Positions 46,250 through 54,766 of a stretch of DNA of 64,000 nt are shown here, piece after piece. The translations under genes and the position numbers were made by a program. The stretch is from the NCBI GenBank assembly GCA_900473685.1, contig UCNE01000018.1, positions 124,001-188,000 of the forward strand, given 5' to 3'. The notes under the pieces are model-generated. The model was not told the DNA's origin and did no database searches. It worked only from the letters and a program-made list of their open reading frames with translations. Every line of letters starts with the position of its first letter. The stretch's first letter is position 1. The DNA comes from Hyphomicrobiales bacterium (lineage in GTDB: Bacteria > Pseudomonadota > Alphaproteobacteria > Rhizobiales > Rhizobiaceae).

Positions 46250-46347
46250 GACGGTACTCGCGCCAGGAGGGTGGCGGGGGCCGTAGCTTCGCCTACCAAG
46301 CGCAGCCGTGGGGATTAAGAACAAAGACAACAGAAAAAGGTTCTAAA

Positions 46348-47373
46348 ATGGCTAAACGAATTCTGACAGCGCTGATCGGCGCTGCCGTCATGGGGATTGG
46401 CGCCCAGGCAGCATCGGCAACGACGCTCGGCGACGTTAAGGCGAAGGGTTTCCTTCAATGCGGCGTCAACACCGGCCTGACCGGCTTTGCCTCCCCTGAC
46501 GCATCCGGCAACTGGAGCGGCTTCGACGTCGACTATTGCAAGGCGATTGCTGCCGCCATTTTCGGCGATCCGACAAAGGTCAAGTACACACCGACCTCCG
46601 CCAAGGACCGTTTCCCGGCTCTGCAGTCCGGCGAAGTTGACGTTCTGGCCCGTAACACGACCTGGACAATCAACCGCGACACCGCTCTCGGCTTCAACTT
46701 CCGCCCGGTCAACTATTATGACGGCCAGGGCTTCATGGTCCGCAAGTCGCTGAACGTGAAGTCGGCGCTTGAACTGTCCGGCGCTGCCGTTTGCGTCCAG
46801 ACCGGCACGACGACCGAACTGAACCTAGCCGACTACTTCAAGGCCAACAACCTTCAGTACAACCCGGTTGTTTTCGAAAAGCTCGAAGAAGTAAACGCTG
46901 CCTATGACGCAGGCCGTTGCGACGTCTACACGACCGACCAGTCGGGCCTGTATTCGCTGCGTCTGACGCTGGCTGCTCCGGACGATCACATGATTTTGCC
47001 GGAAATCATTTCCAAGGAGCCGCTCGGACCGGCCGTCCGTCAGGGCGACGACCAGTGGTTTGACATTGTCAGCTGGGTTCACTACGCGCTCGTTGGCGCC
47101 GAAGACTTCGGCATCACCCAGGCCAATGTCGAGGAGATGAAGAAGTCGGCCAACCCGGACATCCAACGCTTCCTCGGCGTTGAGGCGGACACCAAGATCG
47201 GTACCGACCTCGGCCTCGAAAACGATTGGGCCGTCAAGATCATCAAGGCCGTGGGCAACTACGGCGAAGTGTTCGACCGCAACATCGGCACGGGCAGCCC
47301 CTTGAAGATCGAACGTGGCCTGAACGCGCTTTGGAGCAAGGGCGGCATCCAGTACGCACCGCCAGTACGCTAA
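46348..47373 (+). CDS. aapJ: General L-amino acid ABC transporter, periplasmic binding protein
   Basis: Solute-binding component of the broad-range Aap uptake system. 341 residues with a signal peptide ending ASA (near 25) and an SBP_bac_3 fold (LQCGVNTGLTGFASPD; SGFDVDYCKAI). Followed by a hairpin and aapQMP in the same direction. Substrate range is established for the rhizobial Aap system, not read from the sequence. Confidence 0.95.
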   Translation: MAKRILTALIGAAVMGIGAQAASATTLGDVKAKGFLQCGVNTGLTGFASPDASGNWSGFDVDYCKAIAAAIFGDPTKVKYTPTSAKDRFPALQSGEVDVLARNTTWTINRDTALGFNFRPVNYYDGQGFMVRKSLNVKSALELSGAAVCVQTGTTTELNLADYFKANNLQYNPVVFEKLEEVNAAYDAGRCDVYTTDQSGLYSLRLTLAAPDDHMILPEIISKEPLGPAVRQGDDQWFDIVSWVHYALVGAEDFGITQANVEEMKKSANPDIQRFLGVEADTKIGTDLGLENDWAVKIIKAVGNYGEVFDRNIGTGSPLKIERGLNALWSKGGIQYAPPVR

Positions 47374-47389
47374 GACCATACGACAATCG

Positions 47390-47413
47390 GGAAAGCGGCT
47401 CCGGCCGCTTTCC
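47390..47413 (+). terminator. Intercistronic stem-loop between aapJ and aapQ
   Basis: 10-bp GC-rich stem GGAAAGCGGC/GCCGCTTTCC with a 4-base loop, 16 bp past aapJ. There is no strong T-run. Such hairpins usually protect the binding-protein mRNA or reduce read-through, giving more AapJ than permease. Confidence 0.55.
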
Positions 47414-47471
47414 TTCCCAAAAATAAGAATCGCCCGAAACAGGGCGATCAGGGGAATGAAGAGGCTCTACT

Positions 47472-48665
47472 ATGTCGATTGACGCCACGACTCCGTCCGG
47501 TAAGGACAAGCCGGCCGGTTCAATTCTGAACGATCCCAAAATCCGCGGTATTATCTACCAGGCCGTGACGCTGTTGCTGCTGGTTGCCTTCATCTACTGG
47601 GTGGCGATGAACACCAGCGAAAACCTGAAGCGCGCCAACATTGCTTCCGGTTACGGCTTTCTCAACGGACGTGCCGGCTTCGATGTCGGCCAGTCGCTGA
47701 TCGCCTATTCCAGCGATTCGACCTATGGCCGCGCACTCGTTGTCGGTTTCTTCAACACCATCCTTGTTGCTGTTGCCGGCATTATCACTGCGACGATCAT
47801 CGGCTTTCTGGTCGGTATCGGCCGGCTGTCGAAGAACTGGCTGATCGCCAAGCTGTCGATGGTCTATGTCGAGGTGTTCCGCAACATACCGCCGCTGCTG
47901 GTTATCTTCTTCTGGTATTCAGGCGTTCTGGCCGTTCTGCCGCAGCCCAAGGAATCGGTGGCGTTGCCGCTGAATATGTACATCAACAATCGTGGCCTCG
48001 CCTTTCCAAAGCCCATTTTCGATAGCGGCTCGCAGTTCATACTTCTTGCCTTAGTGATCGCGGTCATCGGCAGCATTCTGTTTTCGCGATATGCGAACAA
48101 GAAACAGGCGGAGACGGGCCAACGGATGCCGGTGCTGTGGACGGTGCTTGGCCTGTTGATCGGCCTGCCCTTGCTGACCTATTTTGCCACGGGCATGCCG
48201 ATTTCCTTCGATGTACCGGTTGCCGGCAAGTTCAACCTGACCGGCGGATCCGTCGTCGGCCCGGAATTCCTGTCGCTGTTTCTGGCGCTGTCGTTCTACA
48301 CGGCATCGTTCATCGCCGAAATCGTCCGTGCAGGTATTCGCGGCGTCAGCCACGGTCAATCGGAAGCCGCACATGCGCTCGGGGTCAGGCCCGGCCTTAC
48401 CACCCGTCTCGTTGTCGTACCACAGGCCATGCGGATCATCATCCCGCCCCTGACCAGCCAATATCTCAACCTGACGAAAAACTCGTCGCTCGCCATCGCC
48501 ATCGGTTATTCGGACCTCGTATCGACCGGCGGTACCATCCTCAACCAGACCGGCCAGGCGATTGAAATCGTCAGCATCTGGATCGTCGTCTATCTGACAC
48601 TCAGCCTGTCGACATCGCTGATCATGAACTGGTTCAACGCCAAGATGGCACTGGTGGAGAGATAA
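47472..48665 (+). CDS. aapQ: General L-amino acid ABC transporter permease AapQ
   Basis: 397-residue inner-membrane permease of the HisM/GlnP type with a conserved EAA loop ([31 protein letters not shown]). Longer than ordinary amino acid permeases because of an extra periplasmic segment between the first helices, as in other AapQ. Pairs with AapM; aapM starts 5 bp later. Confidence 0.94.
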   Translation: MSIDATTPSGKDKPAGSILNDPKIRGIIYQAVTLLLLVAFIYWVAMNTSENLKRANIASGYGFLNGRAGFDVGQSLIAYSSDSTYGRALVVGFFNTILVAVAGIITATIIGFLVGIGRLSKNWLIAKLSMVYVEVFRNIPPLLVIFFWYSGVLAVLPQPKESVALPLNMYINNRGLAFPKPIFDSGSQFILLALVIAVIGSILFSRYANKKQAETGQRMPVLWTVLGLLIGLPLLTYFATGMPISFDVPVAGKFNLTGGSVVGPEFLSLFLALSFYTASFIAEIVRAGIRGVSHGQSEAAHALGVRPGLTTRLVVVPQAMRIIIPPLTSQYLNLTKNSSLAIAIGYSDLVSTGGTILNQTGQAIEIVSIWIVVYLTLSLSTSLIMNWFNAKMALVER

Positions 48666-48669
48666 GATC

Positions 48670-49827
48670 ATGAACACACATCAGACCAACTTCGTGCGTA
48701 CCAGCATGCTCGAGCAATCGACACCGCCGGTGCTGGATAAAGGCTACATCGCCTGGATCCGGAAAAATCTGCTGGCCACGCCGCTCGACGCGGTGCTGAC
48801 GATCATCGCCCTGCTTGCGCTTGCCTGGCTCCTGCCACCGGCGATCAAATGGCTGTTCATCGACGCCTCCTGGACGGGCGGCGGACGCGGGGTTTGCGCA
48901 ACGGCCGCGCAAGGCGGTTCTCAGCCGGAAGGCTGGAGCGGCGCATGCTGGGCCTTCGTCGGCGCCAAATTCGACGTGTTCATGTTCGGACGTTATCCGA
49001 TCGACGAACGCTGGCGTCCAATGCTGGTCGGCATCCTGTTCGTGGCCCTTCTGGTCCCGATCCTGATCCCGAAACTGCCGTACAAGGGGCTGAACGCCAT
49101 CCTGCTCTTCGGCGTGCTGCCCATCGTGTCGTTCTTCATCCTGATCGGTGGCGTGCTTGGCCTTCCCTATGTAGAAACCCCGCTCTGGGGCGGCCTGATG
49201 GTCACGCTGATCCTGTCCTTCGTCGGCATTGCGGTGTCGCTGCCGCTTGGCATCATTCTGGCGCTCGGCCGCCGATCGACGATGCCGGTCATCCGCCTGC
49301 TCTGCACGTTCTTCATCGAGATCGTCCGTGGTATTCCGCTGATCACTGTGCTGTTCATGGCCAGCGTCATGCTGCCTCTGTTCCTGCCGCAGGGCATGAC
49401 GGTCGACAAGTTCCTGCGCGCCGTCATCGGTGTTTCGCTCTTTGCCTCGGCCTATATGGCCGAAGTGGTGCGCGGCGGCCTGCAGGCCATTCCGAAGGGA
49501 CAGGCGGAAGGCGCTGATTCCCTGGGCTTGAGCTACTGGCAGAAGATGCGGCTGATCGTCCTGCCGCAGGCGCTGAAGCTGGTCATCCCAGGCATCGTCA
49601 ACACGTTCATCGGTCTGTTCAAGGATACGTCGCTGGTGTCGATCATCGGCATGTTCGACCTGCTCGGCATCGTCCGCCAGAATTTCTCGGACGCCAACTG
49701 GGCATCGCCGGTGACGCCGCTGTCGGGACTTGTTTTTGCAGGATTCGTTTTCTGGCTTTTCTGCTTTGGCATGTCGCGCTATTCAGGGTTCATGGAACGA
49801 AGGCTCGACAAGGGTCACAAAAGATAA
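48670..49827 (+). CDS. aapM: General L-amino acid ABC transporter permease AapM
   Basis: 385-residue partner of AapQ with the EAA loop ([31 protein letters not shown]) and several transmembrane helices. A cysteine-containing periplasmic segment lies near residue 80-110. Overlap-free but tight spacing shows cotranscription. Confidence 0.94.
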   Translation: MNTHQTNFVRTSMLEQSTPPVLDKGYIAWIRKNLLATPLDAVLTIIALLALAWLLPPAIKWLFIDASWTGGGRGVCATAAQGGSQPEGWSGACWAFVGAKFDVFMFGRYPIDERWRPMLVGILFVALLVPILIPKLPYKGLNAILLFGVLPIVSFFILIGGVLGLPYVETPLWGGLMVTLILSFVGIAVSLPLGIILALGRRSTMPVIRLLCTFFIEIVRGIPLITVLFMASVMLPLFLPQGMTVDKFLRAVIGVSLFASAYMAEVVRGGLQAIPKGQAEGADSLGLSYWQKMRLIVLPQALKLVIPGIVNTFIGLFKDTSLVSIIGMFDLLGIVRQNFSDANWASPVTPLSGLVFAGFVFWLFCFGMSRYSGFMERRLDKGHKR

Positions 49828-49844
49828 CAATGAGGGAGAATATC

Positions 49845-50621
49845 ATGGCCGCTGAAGCCAAACCGCTGACAATGGAAGTGTCATCCACGGATGTCGCCGT
49901 CGAAATCGTCGGCATGAACAAGTGGTATGGGGATTTCCACGTTCTGCGCGACATCAACCTGAAGGTCATGCGCGGCGAGCGCATCGTCGTTGCCGGCCCG
50001 TCGGGTTCGGGAAAATCGACGATGATCCGCTGCATCAACCGGCTGGAAGAGCACCAGAAGGGCAAAATCGTCGTTGACGGCATCGAACTCACCAACGACC
50101 TGAAGAAGATCGACGAAGTGCGCCGCGAAGTCGGCATGGTGTTCCAGCACTTCAACCTCTTCCCGCATCTGACCATTCTGGAAAACTGCACCCTGGCGCC
50201 GATCTGGGTGCGCAAGATGCCGAAGAAGCAGGCGGAAGAAGTCGCCATGCACTTCCTCAAGCGCGTCAAGATCCCCGAGCAGGCCCACAAATATCCGGGC
50301 CAACTGTCCGGCGGTCAGCAGCAGCGCGTGGCGATTGCCCGCTCGCTCTGCATGAACCCGCGCGTCATGCTGTTCGATGAACCGACCTCGGCGCTCGATC
50401 CGGAAATGATCAAGGAAGTGCTCGACACCATGGTCGGCCTTGCCGAAGAAGGCATGACGATGATCTGCGTCACCCATGAAATGGGCTTTGCCCGCCAGGT
50501 CGCCAACCGCGTGATTTTCATGGATCAGGGCCAGATTGTCGAACAGAACGAGCCGGCTGCCTTCTTCGACAATCCGCAGCACGAGCGCACCAAGCTGTTC
50601 CTCAGCCAGATCCTGCACTAA
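49845..50621 (+). CDS. aapP: General L-amino acid ABC transporter ATPase AapP
   Basis: 258-residue ATPase powering AapQM. Walker [10 protein letters not shown], signature LSGGQQQR, Walker [13 protein letters not shown] and the switch His in CVTHEMG are all intact. ATG at 49845 with GAGGGAG 7 bases upstream; the frame extends five codons further. End of the aap operon; terminator at 50647. Confidence 0.96.
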   Translation: MAAEAKPLTMEVSSTDVAVEIVGMNKWYGDFHVLRDINLKVMRGERIVVAGPSGSGKSTMIRCINRLEEHQKGKIVVDGIELTNDLKKIDEVRREVGMVFQHFNLFPHLTILENCTLAPIWVRKMPKKQAEEVAMHFLKRVKIPEQAHKYPGQLSGGQQQRVAIARSLCMNPRVMLFDEPTSALDPEMIKEVLDTMVGLAEEGMTMICVTHEMGFARQVANRVIFMDQGQIVEQNEPAAFFDNPQHERTKLFLSQILH

Positions 50622-50646
50622 GGCAAGAAGCTCACGATTGAATTGA

Positions 50647-50676
50647 AAAGGCCCGCGGTGAATACCGCGGGCCTTT
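50647..50676. terminator. Terminator of aapP
   Basis: 13-bp perfect stem AAAGGCCCGCGGT/ACCGCGGGCCTTT with a 4-base loop. It is near-symmetric and ends the aap operon; the minus-strand caspase operon ends from the other side and may share it. Confidence 0.85.
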
Positions 50677-50704
50677 CGGTTTTCTGGCCCGGTTCATACG
50701 GCGA

Positions 50705-52261
50705 TTATTGGATGCTGTACTTCAGCGTTCCCAGCGACCAGCGCACGCCACGGTTTTCGGCATCGCCACTCCAGGCCTTCTGCAGCCGGGCAACGATCTC
50801 GCTGAGAGACCGCCGGGCGTCAAGCTCGGCGGTCAAGCCCTGTGTCGATGGTGCAACGTCCTTCAGATCCACCGCATCGCTAACGACGATGGCGACCAGC
50901 ATGTTCTCGCCTTGACCGTCAGCCTCGAAATCGAAGCCGTAATAGTCATCCGGTATCGTCAATGTCGAACCGGCCGATAGTGGCGTGATTTTCTGCGCCA
51001 TATCGTTCGGGAATATCTGCGTCGCGATGCCCTCGCCGTTGACATCGAGGAGCACGAGATTGCCGTCATGCTGGCTTGTAACCGAAATCTTGAAGGACTG
51101 GCCTTTTTTCAGGATCGGGCCGGTATCCAGCGAAACCGTCACATCGCCGGTATCCACCTTGCCGACAATGTCTCCAATTGCCGTGACGGGATTGGCATCA
51201 ACATACACGGGTACACCGCCAACCTCGGTCTTCGCCTCCTGGTAAACCGGCTCCGGTTTGGTCTGAAACTGCTCCGTGGCCGTCTGCTCAGCCTTATAGG
51301 GTTCCGGCTTGGCGACGCTGCTGCCAAGGACTTCCGGAATGCTTTCCAACTGCGGATCGAGATTGTCGCAATCGTCCAGCGTCGAACAATACTCTTTCGA
51401 CTTCCGGGTCACATATTCGAAAAGCTCGGCGTTGCTGACAAGGCCATTGCCATTCGCATCGGATTCTCCCGGTGCGTAGCCGGCTATGTAAGCAGATGTG
51501 AATACGCCGTGCCGATCCTCGACCGGCAGCCGGACATCATCCCAGGCGACCTGATAGGCTGCGGCGGCGCTCCACGCGGTCAGGCCACCCGCCGTCAACT
51601 GCGCCGGTTTATCGACCACGCCAAGGTCGATACGAAGGCCGCGCGTTGCCGGCTGTTTGGCCGCCTTGGCAAACGGGCGCGGCAGATAACGCGCACCTTG
51701 CAAGCCCGACACCGCCTGCGGCGACAATGACCGCGATATCGTACCGGAATGGCAGGCATCGATCACCAGCGTCACCGCCCTGCCCTTCAATTTCTCCAGA
51801 ACCGCCTCAAGCTCGTCATCGAGAATGACATTCGTCCAGTCGTCGTCGCCGGCCTTGATGTCATAGGTCGAAATGGCCTCATCCATTCCGTCTTCCTCAT
51901 CACCGCTGGTATCCTTGACCTGCAGTCCGTGGCCGGAAAAATAGAGATAGACGCGGTCGCCGGGGACCGTTCCTGCAACCAGCCATTCGTCCATAGACGA
52001 CAGCATTGCCTGCCGCGTGGCCTTTTCATCCGTCAAAACCCGGATCGCCTCTGGCTTGAATTTCAGCACGCCCGTCAAAAGCGCCTGGATTGCCTTCACG
52101 TCGTTTTTCGGCCCATGCAGGAACATGTCCTGCGGCAGATTTTCGTAAGTGCCGATGCCGATCACCAGCGCCCGGTCCTCCGCCTGTGCCGCGGTCGATT
52201 GAGCGGCCAAAGACACGGCAGACCATAGTGAGGCAATGACGGTGGTTCGGATAACAGCCAT
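50705..52261 (-). CDS. Exported caspase-like protease (C14) with EF-hand-like loop and DUF4384-like domain
   Basis: Last gene of the envelope operon. About 518 residues from the ATG at 52261, which shares one base with the upstream stop (TGATG). Signal peptide ends AQA (near residue 28). Caspase/peptidase C14 domain follows: His111 in YFSGHG and Cys170 in IDACHSG form the dyad, so it should be active. A canonical EF-hand-type loop, D268-A-N-G-N-G-L-V-S-N-A-E279, sits just beyond. Residues about 375-465 resemble DUF4384. Two more cysteines (293 and 299 region) could pair. Substrate unknown. It is unlike cytoplasmic effector caspases because of its signal peptide. Confidence 0.85.
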   Translation of the reverse strand: MAVIRTTVIASLWSAVSLAAQSTAAQAEDRALVIGIGTYENLPQDMFLHGPKNDVKAIQALLTGVLKFKPEAIRVLTDEKATRQAMLSSMDEWLVAGTVPGDRVYLYFSGHGLQVKDTSGDEEDGMDEAISTYDIKAGDDDWTNVILDDELEAVLEKLKGRAVTLVIDACHSGTISRSLSPQAVSGLQGARYLPRPFAKAAKQPATRGLRIDLGVVDKPAQLTAGGLTAWSAAAAYQVAWDDVRLPVEDRHGVFTSAYIAGYAPGESDANGNGLVSNAELFEYVTRKSKEYCSTLDDCDNLDPQLESIPEVLGSSVAKPEPYKAEQTATEQFQTKPEPVYQEAKTEVGGVPVYVDANPVTAIGDIVGKVDTGDVTVSLDTGPILKKGQSFKISVTSQHDGNLVLLDVNGEGIATQIFPNDMAQKITPLSAGSTLTIPDDYYGFDFEADGQGENMLVAIVVSDAVDLKDVAPSTQGLTAELDARRSLSEIVARLQKAWSGDAENRGVRWSLGTLKYSIQ

Positions 52262-53799
52262 CACAACCTCTCCCGCGTATAGAGCGGCTGGATCGCCACG
52301 CTGGTATCAGTGCCGTCGATGCGGGTGGTGAGAAGCTGCAAAACCGTGGCCGCATCGATGTTCTTGCTGGCCAGTGCCGCGCCAATCGCATCGACCGGTT
52401 CATTGGTGGCGATCACGATCAGATGGTCGGCGCCAAACGGTTCGACGACCTGCAGATTGCTAAGCTTGAACTCGGCACTCGCCGTCCCTTCCGACTGAAC
52501 ATCCAACAATTGCACCTGCCCGGTATTGGCAAGATTGAACACCACCATGTTCCTGTAGCCCGATGCTGGTGCGTCGAAGGATATCTTGTCTCCCGCGGCA
52601 TAGATGTCTTTTCGCGGGCTCAACGACACTGCGCCGGGGTTCTGGCTTGCCATAATTTTCAGAAAATCGAGCAGGATGAACTTGTTGACGACCGCTTGAA
52701 CCATGCTTGCGGCAATGTGTTCGCCCGCAACGTCGCCATTCGGCGTGTAAAAGATACCGCTGGCCGCATCCCAGCGATAGGGCACGCCTGTTCCACCGGT
52801 ATTTTCCGGTACGGCATCGGAGCCCTCGACGGACAGCGCCAGCTTGCCATCCCAGCCGGTTTCGCGAACGGATCGATAGGACTTTTTCGCATCCGGCTTG
52901 GCGGCGACAGCAGCGCTCCGGGTCAGCGGCATGACCACTTCATCCTCTGAGCGCGGCAGTTGCGGGGTAAAGTTCGGGACCTGCAGCGCTTCGGACTGGG
53001 TCTTCACATTGGCAAAGACATAATCCTCCAGTTCCACCCGCGAAAGACGCCCGTCGCCATTGCGATCCGCCGATCCTTCCACCGCCCGGGCAAAGCTCCA
53101 GCTCAGGGCCCCGCGCGGCTCGCCGTTGATAATGACTTCGGGTGACGGCTGGCTCTCCAGTGAAGCCGCAAGCACTGTCACATTGCGGAACTGCGCCTCT
53201 TTTACCTCGGCACCGGACACCGTCTCTTCCGAAGGCGGCGGCAATTTGACCGTCACCGCTTGAGCAAGGCGTGTCTTGCCGGAAAACGACCGGCTCATGC
53301 CGCCGGAATGGCAACTGTCGGAGACGAACAGAACCTGCACGCCCTTGGCCTCGGCTTCCGAAAACCAGGCATTCAGCTCGTTGTCGACGATGATTTCATG
53401 ATCGGTTTCTTCGGCACGGCTGCGGTCGAAGCCTGGCAACTGCAAAAACTCGTCCAGCCCATCCGCCTCATCACCGGCAACAAGCTCCGGCATCTGCGCA
53501 CCATGCCCGGCATAGGTGAAAATGATCGTATCGCCTTTTCCTGCCTTACCGACGAAGCCGGTCCAGGCCGCGCGGATATCATCCTTGCGGGCAGCGGCAT
53601 CGAAAAACGTCGTCACCTGATCGACGCCCGCCCGCCGTAAAGCACTTTCCACGTCTTTGGCATCCTTCACGGCACCATCCAGGCTGACCTCATAGGGATA
53701 GGCATCAACGCCGACGATCAAGGCAAAAGTCTTGGCCGATGCGGCACCGAGCGGAACGACAGAAATCAGCAGAGCAAGAGCCAGGCGGCGCAGCATCAT
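52261..53799 (-). CDS. Exported caspase-like protease (C14), second paralogue
   Basis: 512 residues, signal peptide ending ASA (near 22). His99 in YAGHG and Cys163 in SDSCHSG give the caspase dyad; the HEIIVDNELNAWF loop is typical of the family. EF-hand-type loop D245-R-N-G-D-G-R-L-S-R-V-E256 is perfect. Residues about 390-475 weakly resemble DUF4384. Starts directly on the OmpA stop (TGA then ATG) with GGAG 6 bases upstream, and overlaps the next caspase gene by one base. The middle region (about 290-380) is not similar to the paralogue, so the two are not recent duplicates. Confidence 0.85.
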   Translation of the reverse strand: MMLRRLALALLISVVPLGAASAKTFALIVGVDAYPYEVSLDGAVKDAKDVESALRRAGVDQVTTFFDAAARKDDIRAAWTGFVGKAGKGDTIIFTYAGHGAQMPELVAGDEADGLDEFLQLPGFDRSRAEETDHEIIVDNELNAWFSEAEAKGVQVLFVSDSCHSGGMSRSFSGKTRLAQAVTVKLPPPSEETVSGAEVKEAQFRNVTVLAASLESQPSPEVIINGEPRGALSWSFARAVEGSADRNGDGRLSRVELEDYVFANVKTQSEALQVPNFTPQLPRSEDEVVMPLTRSAAVAAKPDAKKSYRSVRETGWDGKLALSVEGSDAVPENTGGTGVPYRWDAASGIFYTPNGDVAGEHIAASMVQAVVNKFILLDFLKIMASQNPGAVSLSPRKDIYAAGDKISFDAPASGYRNMVVFNLANTGQVQLLDVQSEGTASAEFKLSNLQVVEPFGADHLIVIATNEPVDAIGAALASKNIDAATVLQLLTTRIDGTDTSVAIQPLYTRERL

Positions 53800-54696
53800 T
53801 CAGTTCTCCACATCGACTTCGACGCGCCGGTTCATCTGGTTCAGCGTTTCCTCGTCATAAGCGCTGGCATCATCCGCCTTGAAGGGCTCGTCCTCACCCT
53901 TGCCGATCGTCTTCCACTGGCCCGCATATCCCTCGGCAACGAGATAGTGCGCCAAGGCCTCGGCCCGCGCCAGAGACAGCACCCGGTTTGCTTCAACCGT
54001 ACCGATCGGGTCGGTATGGCCGGTCAGGGTGATCGCCTTCGGCTTGACCGACTTCAGGCATTCCGACAGGTCCTTGGCCGATTCCAGTCCCTCCGGTGTA
54101 AAATCAGCCGTTCCGAACACATAGCGCACCGGCGTCGATTTCTTCTTCAGCGACACGCCGCGATAGGTAATCTTGCAGGCGCCGCGCACAGCAAGCTTGA
54201 CGGGCTTGGGCGCGGCCAGCCGCATCTCGGTCGCCATATGATCGAGCCGCGCGATATAGGCCTCATCCGGCGCCATCCACTGCGGCGTCAGCACCTCGTT
54301 GGCGGCGTCCTCCAGCGCCAATTGATAGTAGCGTGCCGCCGTTTCATAATCCCGCCGGTCACGGTTGATATCGCCAAGCGCGTCGAAAACCTGCCAGGGC
54401 GCTGAATTGCTGGTGCGGATCGCCTCAAGTTCCGGTTCGAAATCCGCGAGATTCGCACCCTGACCGACGGCACCGACAATCCGGTTGAAGGATGCGAGTG
54501 CTGCCACGCGGTTGATCATCGCCTTGTCGTCATCTGAGCAACCGGGCTTTGGCCTATTGGCGATCTGTTTGGCCAGTGCCTCGTTTCCGGCATTGGTGGC
54601 CGCAGCGATTTGCACCAAAGCATCGCACGCAGCGGAAGCCGTCCCGGCGAAGACGAATGCCAGCAGCGATGCCCCGGCCAGAACCTTCAATGTCAT
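53800..54696 (-). CDS. Exported OmpA-family protein
   Basis: About 298 residues. Signal peptide ending ASA (residue 22), a helical middle with a TPR-like stretch (ETAARYYQLALEDA), and a C-terminal OmpA-like peptidoglycan-binding domain: TGHTDPIGTVEAN, LSLARAEA and the NRRVE end. It has no lipoprotein cysteine at the mature start. Start ATG at 54696 or the adjoining GTG. It could anchor the other operon products to the cell wall (inference). It is 70 bp after the cytochrome stop. Confidence 0.85.
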   Translation of the reverse strand: MTLKVLAGASLLAFVFAGTASAACDALVQIAAATNAGNEALAKQIANRPKPGCSDDDKAMINRVAALASFNRIVGAVGQGANLADFEPELEAIRTSNSAPWQVFDALGDINRDRRDYETAARYYQLALEDAANEVLTPQWMAPDEAYIARLDHMATEMRLAAPKPVKLAVRGACKITYRGVSLKKKSTPVRYVFGTADFTPEGLESAKDLSECLKSVKPKAITLTGHTDPIGTVEANRVLSLARAEALAHYLVAEGYAGQWKTIGKGEDEPFKADDASAYDEETLNQMNRRVEVDVEN

Positions 54697-54766
54697 CACA
54701 TGTATTCCCAAGCTATTCCAAATAGTTGCAAACTGGCCGGACGGCATTCGGCGTCCGGCCAGTCCG

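Larger units (their letters stand above)
46002..46347. other. 346-bp divergent region between metC and aapJ
   Basis: Contains a perfect 17-bp palindrome at 46046-46062 close to the metC start and a possible aapJ promoter (TTGACC 46221-46226, 17 bases, TGAGAT 46244-46249). I looked for a SAM-II riboswitch ahead of metC and saw none. Confidence 0.5.

Noticed and set aside
46002-46347. SAM-II riboswitch ahead of metC, or sigma-54 promoter ahead of aapJ
   Set aside because: The SAM-II conserved core and the GG-N10-GC element of sigma-54 promoters were looked for and not found.
50647-50676. Attachment site at the aapP-caspase boundary
   Set aside because: It is a simple terminator hairpin; no matching direct repeat was seen at the other flank near 61.7 kb.
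50705-53799. Reading the caspase genes as a cytoplasmic antiphage effector module
   Set aside because: Both proteins have clear signal peptides, and no nuclease, CRISPR or STAND partner is nearby.
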